Shown piece after piece: positions 14,201 to 29,200 of a DNA stretch of 64,000 nt. How positions within the stretch are numbered: the stretch's first letter is position 1; each line of letters begins with the position of its first letter. This DNA is from Liolophura sinensis (taxonomy: Eukaryota; Mollusca; Polyplacophora; Chitonida; Chitonidae). The DNA is taken from contig NC_088299.1 of NCBI RefSeq assembly GCF_032854445.1, positions 18,719,608-18,783,607 of the forward strand. The letters are read 5' to 3'. The translations under genes were made by a program, and so were the position numbers. The notes beneath the pieces were generated by a model. That model made no database searches, was not told where the DNA came from, and saw only the letters and a list, made by a program, of their open reading frames with translations.

Positions 14201-17200
14201 ACCATTGGCTTATCAGTTTGATAGTTAATTAGAAATGTAGATAATTGTTTGGCAATAGAAGAAAATATGTGCAACTTTACAACAATGAGCTTGTCTTGAG
14301 TGCAAGATACAACGTTTTCAAAGGACACAGTGTTTGGACTTGGGACAACTTTGTTCTTAACTTTCTCTACAAAAACTTTTATAGAAGGATACACACTTAA
14401 AGCCCTATCAATCACATTTACATTTTCCACCCAACGATGTGCACAAAATTCTAATGGAAATATGTCCGAGCCTGTTGCATTCAGAAACTCATCTCTTCTG
14501 GCAGGTGTGTCTTTGAACAGTTTATAAAGACTCTGTAGAAGTTTCTGAACTGGCCAGGTAGAACACACAAATCCATCACGAAATGCACCATGAACAATGT
14601 GAAGTCCACAACTGCCAATGTTAAGAAGTGAAGTATTATCAACTGTGGACAGTTTATCTTGCATCTATAAAATTTCCAGTTGACATTTGGTCCATCCACT
14701 GAAACTTGCAATAGCTTCTTCAAATCAAAAACTTCTGTGATCTTTGAAAAATGTTCCACCAAATCTTCTGCTGTTGCATGGCCCATGAACGTTGAGTCAT
14801 AGTATCGTGTTGACACCTGGAAATGACAAATTATATATCACTCATTGAATTAATTTGCATTACAGTGTAGCATCAACTAATTATAAACACAGTAGTATAG
14901 TATAGTATACAGATATTTGTTGTGTTATTTATAAGTCATGCATGTGCTAGCCATAACAACACAACAATATCTAATCTATGAGTTTTAATTAATGTTTTTA
15001 ACTATAGGACATACCATACATCACAGAGCAGAAATGTCAAAATGTCTTAAACCTAATTAAATCTGAAGTCAGTGTATAATCTAAGTTATTTTAATTTATT
15101 AATAAATGTACAAAATTAGGCCTCATATAATCCCAAATATTTTTTTTATCACATTTTGGCCAAAAATTCAGATTGCCTTAAAATATGGAAACATCAAGAT
15201 TCTGACCTCTCCTTATTTATAGTACACCTAGGCTAAATCATGTAACACATCAAATTTATATCAAACTACATAGGCCTATTTAGCATATAGAGTATACAAT
15301 AAAAATAGAGACAATGGCTATATAGATTCGGCCTTCTTAAATTTATTTAGATTAAATGTTTAAAAAACTTCGAAATTATTTAGGGCCTACCTGTCCATTG
15401 CTTCCCCAAATTCTTATATGCAGGTCCATCTGTTTATTTTTTGTCTTGGAGTTCATGCTTTCGTCAAATGAAAGTACATATGCTTTTTACTTATGGACTT
15501 GAGTTTTCAGTAGTTCTCTGAAGTAAGGAACAATTCCGAAGTTACACAAGTAAATGCATTTTCTTTCACCGCAGGAAAATTGTTTGGCTATTTCTGAGTC
15601 CGGGAACACCTCCACAAAAACGTCGTGGCTGTCAGAGCACGACTTAAAAGAATAGTGGGATTTAACAACCTTTAGGGCCCAAATTATTTCCGCTTTCAAA
15701 CAGTCACTACGAGTGACAAAGTCCGTCAATGAGGATTTCTTTGATGTTAGAACTTGTATCAGAGTTGGGTGCATCTTTCTCGCTCTGGGTAAAGAAATCA
15801 CGAATTGATAATCCGCTTTCCGCCTCGTTTTGCCTCACGAGTTGTGAATGTATTTGACCTTTGCTGTGGCTTCGGAGAGCAGTTTCGCCCATGTTTGATA
15901 CATCAAAGTCTTTCATACACAACATACATCTAGCACTGTGTTTATCCCACCCTTTTCTAAGCCAGTCTTTGTAGTGGGGATATTGAAACCACCAATCACT
16001 GAATAAACATTTGCCCAGCGGCATTGTTGTTTTATTTAGCAGTGTTCATCGTCACGCATTGCTAGCACATGGCCCGTTTAAGCTCTTCCGTCCATTCATC
16101 GCACTCCTCCGTAATATAACAGCTTTACATGTATGTCGGAGGGCGGCAGATTGGCTGATGAAATTTGAAAGTTTACGGTAACTGTAACAAGGGAGATAAT
16201 TTATGTTGCAAAACACACGTGTTTTGTAATGGAAAATCCCACAGCGTGTCAAACGGAAGATTTCATTCGAGTTTCAGCAAATTTGTTAGCTTTATTTTTA
16301 AGAGCGCTTTCCATCGCATTAAACTGAAAATTTGTTTCAGCAGATTTTATTTTTTCCAGAGGAGTTCATATGCGAATTTAAGGACTATTAAGGACTTTTC
16401 AAAACTTAAAAAAAATCCAGGACTTTTCAGGATTTCCAGGAGGCGTGCGAACCCTGTAAACATGACAACAGCACTGCCTATAAACATACACAGATGCTGT
16501 AAATCTTTAACCTTTTCAACCCCTAAAAAACTTTTTTGTATGAAATTTATGCATGTGTTTATTACAAAAATGATGCTGGTTTGTCTCGTTTAAGATACAA
16601 GCTTCATTAAACTGTGCAAATTACTTCTCTACACAGACAGATGGCAACAGCACCATCAGTAAACACACACATAGATATGACATCAGCACTTTCTGTAAAC
16701 ATACACAGACAGATGACAACAGCACCATCTGTAAACATACACAGACAGATGACAACAGCACCATCTGTAAACATACACAGACAGATGACAACAGCACCAT
16801 CTGTAAACATACACAGACAGATGACAACAGCACCATCTGTAAACATACACAGACAGATGACAACAGCACCATCTGTAAACATACACAGAGATATGACATC
16901 AGCACCATCTGTACAGAAACACAGATATGACAACAGCACCATCTGTAAACATACACAGAGATATGACATCAGCACCATCTGTACAGAAACACAAATATGA
17001 CAACAGCACTTTCTGTAAACATACATACACAGATGACAACAGCACCATCTGTAAACATACACAGAGAGATGACAAGGACAGCTGTCACATGACACTGAAT
17101 AGAGGCCTCTAACACATATATAGCAGCTGTCAATCAAAAAATGGGAGATCTAGGATAATGATCATGAGACCAATTTCCAAAAGCACATTCAACACAACCC

Positions 17201-20200
17201 ACAAAAGAACTAAACGAGAAGATAAAGTAAGTTATCTTCAAACAGGCAATGCAAGTTTGACTTATCAGTAGATAATGGACTATCTATTCGTACACGTATG
17301 TATGGTCTACTGTTAACCTGCAGACGGTGGTGGGTTTCCTACTGGCCGCCGTTGTATGAATGAAATATTCCTCAGTACGCAGTGCTCCAGATAAGGGGCC
17401 TATCGGCACAATTACACCTCCAAAAATGCCCAATACACATATACTTGAAAAAATCGGAGGAACAAATAAGCCTAAAAATTTGATACACATGAGTTTTTAA
17501 AAATGTACATGTTATTTCATGTTGATAGGCAGAATCACGCTTGGCTTAAGTATGGGTAAAACTATGCAAAGCTCTCACAATACTTCCCATTTGACTTGTA
17601 CATTGTCTGCAAACTTGCACTGATTATAAATGACTTGAAAGGTGCAAGTCGCGCACATTGTCAAGTGAAAGAATCCCAAATTTTCAGATCTTTGAGGAGA
17701 GAAGACCCAAAAGCAGCGACGAACAACCAAAGACAAGCTGGAGTGTGTTAGAAAATATTAAAACAACCTGTTTTAAATTTGGAAATTCCAAATACTGGTA
17801 CATGTTTTTTTATTATTTTATAAAAAACATCCAGTATGAAGAATGTGAACTGTAATCATTTTGGTCTACCTACAGTGTAGTAGTAATCTGAACATTTACT
17901 CAGTATCGGCAGCAGCACTTTACACTTGCAAACAGAACATTATTTCTACATATGGCCCTGAAAGGTCACCATTTCTTAGACTAAGAACATCTTTCAGGTG
18001 CAGAATATTGCATCTACATTCTTTGAAACATTGCATATTCAAATGTTTATTAACATGTACCACAAGTTTATCACAAGTTTAACTTTGTTCAAAGATGAAA
18101 AGAAAAAATAACATTTCATTCAGGACCCATTAAATTTTCCTAGGAACCACGCAAAATGGCCACATGTCAGTCCAGGGGACTCACTCCACTGAATACCTAT
18201 CCACAGATATTTATCTGGAGCACTGAGTACGGCGTAAAACATACATCAAATAAATAGATAAATAGTTCACTGTTAAATCCTGCCTTTGCCAGGACGTTTT
18301 GTCTTTGTGTTTTTTTCATCTTAAAACCTGGTAATGTTGACAAGTACATATGCACTGCAAGAGACCAATGGTCTATGCAGCTCAGACTGAATCAACAAAA
18401 TGCAGGACAAGGTATCTTATGGACTGTTCATTTGTACATACATAGAGAGAGAAAGGTCTGTAACTAAAATTAGAGTTTTGAGGGTTAAATGGCAAAGAAA
18501 ACAGAGAATATATGTAAAAATTAAATCAGTACTTACCACATGAGGGATGACTCTCTCTGGAGGCAGATGAAGGGCCATTGTATCAATAACCTGTGGGTAG
18601 AGAGAGAGCAAACGAACATAACTGATCGCTGTGAGTCTGAATCATACAAGTCATTCATTAATTTGATGGCTTTTAATGCCCAGGCCCTGGGATCACCAAT
18701 CGATCTTAGACCGAAGTCCAAATTTCAAATGACTTTAAAAATGTTGTTTCCTAAATTTTGCTTGATAATGTGAATTCTGGGGAAGTTATTCTAAAACAAA
18801 TTTCAGCTGGAATAACAGCTACTTTTGGTTACTAAGACCAACCCTTAGCTACATGCACATAAGAATTCATTCTTACTCCACAGCTTCTGTCCATATAAAC
18901 TGTAATATCAATTGGCTGACTACTGTATGTTAGAAGCTAACCTGTCGTGTAGCCTATAGACTAAGGGTGTTTGTGTGTTGGAAGCTCACCTGTCCTACAT
19001 AGGCAGAGGGGGTGTGAGTGATTGGAGCTCACCTGTCCTGTTGTAGGCTGAGAAGGTGTGGTGTTTGGGGCTCACCTGTTCTGTGTAGTCTAAGGGTAGG
19101 TGTGGGTGCATGTGGGTTGGAAACTCACCTGTCCTACATAGGCTGAGGGGGTGTGAGTGTTAGGGGCTATCTGTCCTGTATAGGCTGAGGGCGTGTGAGT
19201 GTTTGGAGCTCACCTGTCCTGTTGTAGACTGAGAGGGTGTGAATGTTTGGGGCTCACCTGTCCTGTGTAGACTAAGGGTGTTTGTGTGTGTTGGGATCTC
19301 ACCTGTCCTACATAGGCTGAGAAGGTGTGGTGCTTGGAGCTCACCTGTCATGTCTAGACTAAGTGTGTGTGAGTGTTTGGAGCTCACCTGTCCTGTTGTA
19401 GGCTGAGGGGATGCGAGTGTTTGGAGCTCACCTGTCCTGTTGTAGGCTGAGAAGGTGTGGTATTTGGAGCTCACCTGTCCTGTCTAGATTAAATGTGTGC
19501 GAGTGTTTGGAGCTCACCTGTCCTGTCGTAGGCTGAGGGGATGTGAGTGTTTGGAGCTCACCTGTCCTGTCGTAGGCTGAGGGGATGTGAGTGTTTGGAG
19601 CTCACCTGTCCTGTAGTAGACTGAGGGGGTGTGAGTGTTTGGAGCTCACCTGTCATGTGTAGACTCTTGGGTGTGTGTGTGTGTTGGAAGCTCACCTGTC
19701 CTACATAGGCTGAAGGGGTGTGAGTGATAGGGGCTATCTGTCCTGTATAGGCAGAGGGGGTAGGGTGTTTGGGGCTCACCTGTTCAGTGTAGGCTAAGGG
19801 TAGGTTTGGGTGTGTGTGGGTTGGAAGCTCACCTGTCCTACATAGGCTGAGGGGGTGTGGGTGTTAAGGGCTATCTGCCCTGTATAGGCTGAGGGGGTGT
19901 GAGTGTTTGGAGCTCACCTGTCCTGTTGTAGACTAAGGGTGTTTGTGTGTGTTGGAAGCTCACCTGTCCTACACAGGCTGCAGGGCTGTGAATGTTTGGA
20001 GCTCACCTGTCCTGCCTAGACTAAGTGTGTGTGAGTGTTTGAAGCTCACCTGTCCTGTTGTAGGCTGAGAGGGTGTGAATGTTTGAAGCTCACCTGTCCT
20101 GTTGTAGGCTGAGGGGATGTGAGTGTTTGGAGCTCGCCTGTCCTGTTGTAGGCTGAGAGGGTGCGAGTATTTGGAGCTCACCTGTCCTGTTGTAGGCTGG

Positions 20201-23200
20201 GGCATGTGAGTGTTTGGAGCTCACCTGTCCTGTTGTAGACTGAGGGGGTGTGAGTGTTTGGAGCTCACCTGTCATGTGTAGACTCTTGGGTGTGTGTGTG
20301 TGTTGGAAGCTCACCTGTCCTACATAGGCTGAAGGGGTGTGAGTGATAGGGGCTATCTGTTCTGTATAGGTAGAGGGGGTAGGGTGTTTGGGGCTCACCT
20401 GTTCTGTGTAGACTAAGGGTAGGTTTGGGTGTGTGTGGGTTGGAAGCTCACCTGTCCTACATAGGCTGAGGGGGTGTGGGTGTTAAGGGCTATCTGCCCT
20501 GTATAGGCTGAGGGGGTGTGAGTGTTTGGAGCTCACCTGTCCTGTTGTAGACTGAGGGGGTGTGAGTGTTTGGAGCTCACCTGTCCTGTGTAGACTAAGG
20601 GTGTTTGTGTGTGTTGGAAGCTCACCTGTCCTACACAGGCTGCAGGGATGTGAATGTTTGGAGCTCACCTGTCCTGTCTAGACTAAGTGTGTGTGAGTGT
20701 TTGAAGCTCACCTGTCCTGTTGTAGGCTGAGAGGGTGTGAATGTTTGAAGCTCACCTGTCCTGTTGTAGGCTGAGGGGATGTGAGTGTTTGGAGCTCGCC
20801 TGTCCTGTTGTAGGCTGAGAGGGTGCAAGTATTTGGAGCTCACCTGTCCTGTTGTAGGCTGGGGCATGTGAGTGTTTGGGGCTAACCTGTCCTGTGTAGA
20901 CTAAGGGGTGTGTGTGGGTTGGAAGACCACCTGTCCTACATAGGCAGAAGGGATGTGAGTGTTTGGAGCTCACCTGTCCTGTTGTAGGCTGAGAGGGTGT
21001 GGGGTTTGGGGCTAACCTGTCCTGTGTAGACTAAGGGTGTGTGTGTGTTGGAAGCTCACCTGTCCTACATAAGCTGAGGGGGTGTGAGTATGGGGCTATC
21101 TGTCCTGTATAGGCAGAGGGGTTTGGGTGTTTGGGGCTCACCTGTTCTGTGTAGACTAAGGGTTGGATGTGGGTGTGTGTGGGTTGGGAGCTCACCTGTC
21201 CTACATAGGCTGAGGGGATGTGAGTGTTTGGAGCTCACCTGTCCTGTTGTAGGCTGAGAGGGTGTGGGGTTTGTCCCGTGTAGACTAAAGGTGTGTGTGT
21301 GTGTGTATGTGTGTGTTGGAAGCTCACTGTCCTATATAGGTTGAGGGGATGTGAATGTTTGGAGCTCACCTGTTCTGTGTAGACTAAGGGTTGGATGTGG
21401 GTGTGTGTGGGTTGGGAGCTGACCTGTCCTACATAGGCTGAGGGGATGTGAGTGTTTGGATCTCGCCTGTCCTGTTGTAAACTGAAAGGGTGTGGGGTTT
21501 GGGGCTCACCTGTTCTGTGTAGACTAAGGGTAGGTGTCGGGGTGTGTGTGTGTTGGAAGCTCACCTGTCCTACATAGGCTGAGGGGATGTGAGTGTTTGG
21601 AGCTCGCCTGTCCTGTTGTAGACTGAAAGGGTGTGGGGTTTGGGGCTCACTTGCTCTGTGTAGACTAAGGGTAGGTGTCGGTGTGTGTGTGTGTTGGAAG
21701 CTCACCTGTCCTACATAGGCTGAGAGGGTGTGGTGTTTGGGGTTAACCTGTCCTGTGTAGACTAAGGGTGTGTGGGTGTGTGAGGGTTGGAAGCTCACCT
21801 ATCATACACAGGCTGAGGGGGGTGTGGTTGTTAAAGCTCACCTGTCCTGCGTAGGCTGATGGGGGCATGGGTGTTTGGATCTCGCCTGTCTTGCATAGGC
21901 TGACGGAGGCACTGGTGTTTGGAGCTTACCTCTCCTGCATAGGCAGAGGGGAGCATGGGTATTGGGATCTCACCTGTCCTGCATAGGCAGAGGGAGGCAT
22001 GGTTGTTTGGAGGTCACCTGTCCTGTGTAGGCTGAGGAGGGCATGGGTGTTTGGGGCTCACCTGTCCTGCGTAGGCTGAGGGGGTGTGGGTTTCGCTCTC
22101 ATTAAGCTCAGTCTCATCATCATCGTCCTCACAAGCACACATAACTGGGAACAGGACATGAAGCACTGGGATGACGAGCTTGTGCTTCAGGAAAGTCTGC
22201 ACATCAAAACATATGAAAAAAAAAACAGATGAATAAATGAAAACAAGCTTTTGAAAGAATTAATATCCAAACTAAATATATGCAAAAGTTAAACATGGAC
22301 TGGGGTGGTTTTCAATCTGAGGGGCCAAAACAAAAAATTCCATGCAATTCAGTATCAAAATAGGAAATACTTAAACAAGTCATGACATGGAAACCAACGA
22401 CTGGTCATAATTAAGAAAATTATTAAACATGTAGTACTTATACAAGGACCTGGTTGATTTTCAAACTTGATCTGATGTTACACAAATGTATACAGTATAT
22501 GTATGTATATCTGATTCTGCAGAGATAAAGCAATCAATTCTGGGGAAAACAAGCAATGATCTTTTTTACCTTTTTCTTCGTTCTGACTAGAGAGCCCACA
22601 AAAGAAAGAGCTCTAACTCTGACAGGATCTCCTAAGTCAGAATTTGCTCCAACCTGTTAAAACACATCATTTAAACCAGTGACATCACAGCATTTTGCAA
22701 CTTTGGGTAGCTCCCTACATATACACTCAGATTTTTTTCAAAGTTGTGTTTTGATAGCAATTGTTATAAGCAACATGGAATATAACAAAAAAATTGTGGT
22801 CACCGATGTACCTTTCTGTCTAAGACATATTTTTAAAATGCATTCATATTTGTCCTTTGACTTGTATAAGCTATACACAGCCATAGGCCTCCTACAAATC
22901 ACCCAGATACACCTACTGCTTTTCACTTCACTTCTAACACTTCGTTCACTTTGGAACCTTATACAAAATAATCATGAGAAAAAACAATATAAACCTAGAA
23001 TCCGGATCTCGGAAATACCCACCTTCCAGTACCCCAACATTTCCAAAAATAAAAAACAATAATCAGACTCATTATGATTAAGAATGTAAATGTTTAGATG
23101 GTATAAAAGATATACACAAAGTGTCGGGGAAATTGGTGAAATAGTTTACCAGGGTTTGCGTGGTGTACATGAAAATCAATAACTGCACTAAGTACCTGAA

Positions 23201-26200
23201 TGGCAGTAATTATAAAAATAATTACCCCATTGTCATCCGGAACTCATAAAACTCCTTTCCTCATGTATTAAGACAGTCATCAGCCGTGAACTCATTATTT
23301 CTTCCCTTTATTACGTCACAATTATGGGAGCATGTGCGCTCATAAAACTCCTTCCCGCCTGTATCAAGACAGTCCACGGCCATGAACTCATTAATTCTTC
23401 CCTTTATTACGTCACAATTATTGGTGTATGTGTGCTCATCAAACTCCTTCCCGCCTCTATCAAGACAGTCCACAGCCATGAACTCATTAATTCTTCCCTT
23501 TATTATGTCACAATTACTGGTGTATGTGTGCTCATAAAACTCCTTCCCACCTGTATCAAGACAGTTCATGGTGATGAACTCATTAATTCTTCCCTTTATT
23601 ACCTCACAATTATGGGTGTATGTGTGCTCATAAAACTCCTTCCCACCTGTATTAAGACAGCCCACAGCCGTAAACTCATTAATTCTTCCCTTTATTACGT
23701 CACAATTATGGGTGTATGTGCGCTCATAAAACTCCTTCCCCCCTGTATTAAGACAGCCCACAGCCGTAAACTCATTAATTCTTCCCTTTATTACGTCACA
23801 ATTATGGGTGCATGTGCGCTCATAAAACTCCTTCCCGCCTCTATCAAGACAGTCCACAGCCGTGAACTCATTAATTCTTCCCTTTACTGCGTCCCAATTA
23901 TGGGTGTATGTGTGCTCATAAATGTACGTGCGCTCAGTATACTCCCACTCCCATTCCCCCTCAACCCCCACGCCCCTCTTCGATTGTTCAGTTGGGTATA
24001 ATAAGAAATGGGATCACAAAACTACCTACCTGCATACAAAACTCCACCACAGTCTTCACATGAAGGGATAGTACAGCTATGTCACAGTCCAACATCTCAT
24101 CCAAGAACTCAAACACTTCACAAGCGAGTTCCTGACAGATAAAAATGAATAATTCTGTATTCTATAAACACTAAGTTTCCAGCCACATACCTAATATACT
24201 GTTAAACAGTAACTACTGGGCTAAGTACAAAATTGAACATCTGCTTAACCGACTGCTGCCAATTGAGCAAATGCGCTGTACTAAAAGCCTCCACTGCTCA
24301 TTTGATATTACCAGGCATGACTGTGTAAAAGTATACCATCACACGATCTGCCACCAGGTGGAGTCATTCGATATCCAGAGGTGTAGACTTTTTCACAACA
24401 CCATGTTATTAAGGCTATTCAGGGAAAATCAACCCTTCTGGTAGAATATGTAGCTGGAGAGTAATACTCATCAACATGACAATGGGACTGTAAACAAATT
24501 ACAACTTAAACCAAAGAAAACAAGAATTTAATGAGTTGAAATGTTTTACCTCATCATGCTGAATTAAAAACTGTATGACTGATAAAACTTTGGGAACCAC
24601 AGCCTGGAAATACTTCTGAAACACCAAATGAAAACAAATTACAATCATGACAAAGACGTAGACACACATGATCCAGATATGTTATTAGATTCGTGATCAT
24701 GCTCTCAGTCTTCATCAATCTTGGAGACAATAAGATCACGCACTTCAAACAACACAGTGTATATATCTCTCTGCACATCACACAAGTCCCTCAGATACTT
24801 GCCAAAATCAGACAATTCCTCCACCCATATAACTGAAACAATTCTTGAGTATAGTGTTACAAACAACTGAACAAATCAATGATCATCAAGCACACAACAC
24901 CCCCATATATATGTATAGAAGAAAGAAGTTGATTGTTCTGATGTGCAGAATAGGCATAAGGTATTACATGTATAAACAGGCACAAGGTATTATTAACAGG
25001 CACAAGGTTTTAACAGGCACAAGATATAGGCATAAGGTATTATTAACAGGCACAAGGTTTTAACAGGCTCAAGATATAGGCATAAGGTATTATTAACAGG
25101 CACAAGGTATTATTAATAGGCGTAAGGTAAGGTATTATTAACAGGCGTAAGGTATTATTAACAGGCGTAAGGTATTATTAACAGGCATAAGGTAAGGTAT
25201 TATTAACAGCCATAAGGTATTATTAACAGGTTTTGTTTTGTACATACACATATATATCTCACTGATACACCAAGCACACATCATCCCTACATGAAATATA
25301 CATTTATCCAGCATCAGACAAAATGCTCCACTTTTCATTGGACATCAACGGCAATGTGAAGTACACATGTTCTGAAATCCTGCAGACCATGTCAAATGTG
25401 TCTGCTGAGAGGGTTATCTCCCTTTGCTGGATTGTGACTACAACGGTCAAATCGTTGAAATGATTCACCCATACATCAGCCCTTCTGCACTGAATTGATG
25501 TGTCTTTGTGAAATAAGTTCATTACATGGTTATTCAGTGATAGGATACACAATTCTATGGTGTAACCAGTTATTACTGTCACAAGTTATTTTTGTATCCT
25601 ATCACTGAGAAACCATATAACTAATGGGCCGCTGCATGAACAACAAAACTACACACAGTGTGGAGGATACTCCACGGCATGAACAACAATACTACACACA
25701 GTGTGGAGGATACTCCATGGCATGAACAACAAAACTATACAGTGTGGAGGATACTCCATGGCATGAACACCAATACTACACACAGTGTGGAGGATACTCC
25801 ACGGCATGAACACCAATACTACACAATGTGTGGACGATATTCCACGGCATGAACACCAATACTACACACAGTGTGGAGGATACTCCATGGCATGAACACC
25901 AACACTACACACAGTGTGGAGGATACTCCACGGCATGAACACCAATACTACACACAGTGTGGACGATACTCCACAGCATGAACGCCAATACTACACACAC
26001 TGTGGAGGAAACTCCATGGCATGAACAACAAAACTACACAGTGTGGAGGATACTCCACGGCATGAACACCAATACTACACAACGTGTGGACGATACTCCA
26101 CAGCATGAACACCAATACTACACACAGTGTGGAGGATACTCCATGGCATGAACAACAAAACTACACACACTGTGGAGGATACTCCATGGCATGAACACCA

Positions 26201-29200
26201 ATACTACACGTGTGGAGGATACTCCACGGCATGAACACCAACACTACACACAGTGTGGAGGATACTCCACGGCATGAACACCAATACTACACACAGTGTG
26301 GAGGATACTCCATGGCATGAACACCCATACTACACACAGTGTGGACGATACTCCATGGCATGAACAACAATACTACACAACGTGTGGAGGATACTCCATG
26401 GCATGAACACCAATACTACACACAGTGTGGAGGATACTCCACGGCATGAACACCAATACTACACACAGTGTGGACGATACTCCACAGCATGAACGCCAAT
26501 ACTACACACAGTGTGCAGGATACTCCACGGCATGAACGCCAATACTACACACAGTGTGCAGGATACTCCATGGCATGAACAACAACACTACACACAGTGT
26601 GGAGGATACTCCATGGCATGAACACCACCACTACACACAGTGTGGAGGATATTCCACGGCATGAACAACAAAACTACACACAGTGTGGAGGATACTCCAC
26701 GGCATGAACAACACTACTACACACAGTGTGGAGGATACTCCATGGCATGAACACCAATACTACACACAGTGTGGAGGATACTCCACAGCATGAACGCCAA
26801 TACTACACACACTGTGCAGGATATTCCACGGCAGGAACGCCAATACTACACACAGTGTGCAGGATACTCCACAGCATAAACGCCAATACTACACACAGTG
26901 TGCAGGGTACTCCACGGCATGAACAACAATACTACACAACGTGTGGAGGATACTCCACGGCATGAACAACAAATCTACACACAGTGTGGAGCATACTCCA
27001 TGGCATGAACGCCAATACTACACACAGTGTGGAGGATACTCCATGGCATGAACACCAATACTACACACAGTGTGGAGGATACTCCACAGCATGAAAGCCA
27101 ATACTACACACAGTGTGCAGGATACTCCACGGCAGGAACGCCAATACTACACACAGTGTGCAGGATACTCCACAGCATGAACACCAATACTACACACAGT
27201 GTGGAGGATACTCCACAGCATGAACACCAATACTACACACAGTGTGCGGGATACTCCACAGCATGAACACCAACACTACACACAGTGTGGAGGATACTTA
27301 GTCATCACTTACATGTGCAATACAAACAAGGAAATATGTGAACACTTACTCCTTCATCATCCCCAGCCATAAAAACAAGCTCAGTCATTGTTCTGAAACA
27401 AACAACGTTCACGTTACAGGCATACATGTACATGTGCATTTCATACACAGATGTATACCTTTCCCTCATAAAGCATTTACAATTTTAATGTACTACATGC
27501 CCATTCATACCATCATTCCAACTATCATCCAATTAGGATATATAAAGCTGAACACACTTCAGAAATCAGAAACATATTTTTGCTTTCCAATTTATACTTT
27601 TTGGGAAAAATCATCTACAGCATGAGCACTTACAAAACTGCATAGTAAGAAACCAGAGGGTTGTTCCTGTCCTCGAGACACTGAGAAAGGAGAGTCATGA
27701 GGGAGACCAGGTGAGGTTTGAGCTGCTCCCCGGCCACCATGGCCACTCTGTGAAGAAGGTACAGGCCAACCTAAAACAGTCAGGGGAATACATCAACAAA
27801 CAGTATGGTACAGACAGGAGAGTCAAGACTATCTGCGCTGTGTGTGGTTTCCTGTAGGAACTGTAAGAATTGACTCACCTCTCTATTCTGGTATCCGCAC
27901 TGTGTGTGGTTTCCTGCAGAAATCGTAAGAATTGACTCACCTCTCTATTCTGGGTATCTGTGCTGTGTCTGGTTTCCTGCAGAAACTTTAAGAATTAACT
28001 CACCTCTCTTCTCTGAGTATCTACGCTGTGTCTGGTTTCCTGCAGAAACTTTAAGAATTAACTCACCTCTCCTCTCTGAGTATCTGCGCTGTCTGTGGTT
28101 TCCTGTAGGAACTGTAAGAGTTGACTCACCTCTCTATTCTGGTATCTGCGCTGTGTGTGGTTTCTTGCAGAAACTGTAAGAATTGACTCACCTCTCTACT
28201 CTGGGTATCTGCGCTGTCTGTGGTTTCCTGTAGGAACTGTAGGAATTGACTCGCCTCTCTATTCTGGGTACCTGTGCTCTGTGTGTGGTTTCCTGTAGAA
28301 ATTGTAACAGTTGACTCACCTCTCTACTCTGGGAATCTGCACTGTGTGTGGTTTCCTGTAGGAACTGTAAGAATTGACTCACCCTCTATTCTGGTATCTG
28401 CGCTGTGTGTGGTTTCCTGCAGAAATTGTAAGAATTGACTCACCTCTCTATTCTGGGTATCTGCACTGTGTGTGGTTTCCTGCAGAACCTGTAAGAATTG
28501 ACTCACCTCTCTATTCTGGGTATCTGTGCTGCGTGTGGTTTCCTGCAGAACCTGTGAGAATTGACTTACCTCTCTATTCTGGGTATCTGTGCTGCGTGTG
28601 GTTTCCTGCAGAACCTGTGAGAATTGACTCACCTCTCTATTCTGGGTATCTGCACTGTGTGTGGTTTCCTGTAGGAAGTGTAACAGTTGAGGCCACTTGT
28701 TCTGTGGAAGGTCATGCTTTGCAATCGTTCCAATGATCTGAGCAATTCCATTCCGTACATTCTTTCTGTTAAAAAAGATTTCCAATGAAAACTGTTAAGG
28801 CATCTCAGACAAAAGACAAAAGTTCACCCAATAACATCCCAAAAAGCCACAAAGAACATTTATTTCTATACACCAAAAATTTTATATGCATATGAGGCAT
28901 ATTAAAGTATGTATAAAGAAAAAAAAAATTGCTTTTTTTCACAATTAAGCATTCATGTTAACAAAATACGGGCGGAAGCTGACAGTCTTGCAAATTATGT
29001 CAGAACGAACAAGAAATGTTTAGCTGCAGCGATGCAAACACACGTGTGTTGGTGTCACTTTGATCACAGTTTGACATCTTCATCTCGGCTACTGCTAGGC
29101 CTAGTTTGCAAGTATGGGTTCGCGGTGTGCTAAATTCTGCTACAGCTTTGTATACAGAGGGCGTTGCAACTTACAATCAGATATCTGACACAACCACTCC

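Noticed and set aside
23228-24131. Possible derivation of the 96-bp array from exon 9 (both contain AAAACTCC and ACAGTC)
   Set aside because: Only short scattered matches with a gap of about 15 nt; no donor is copied. Not comparable with the clear junction arrays.
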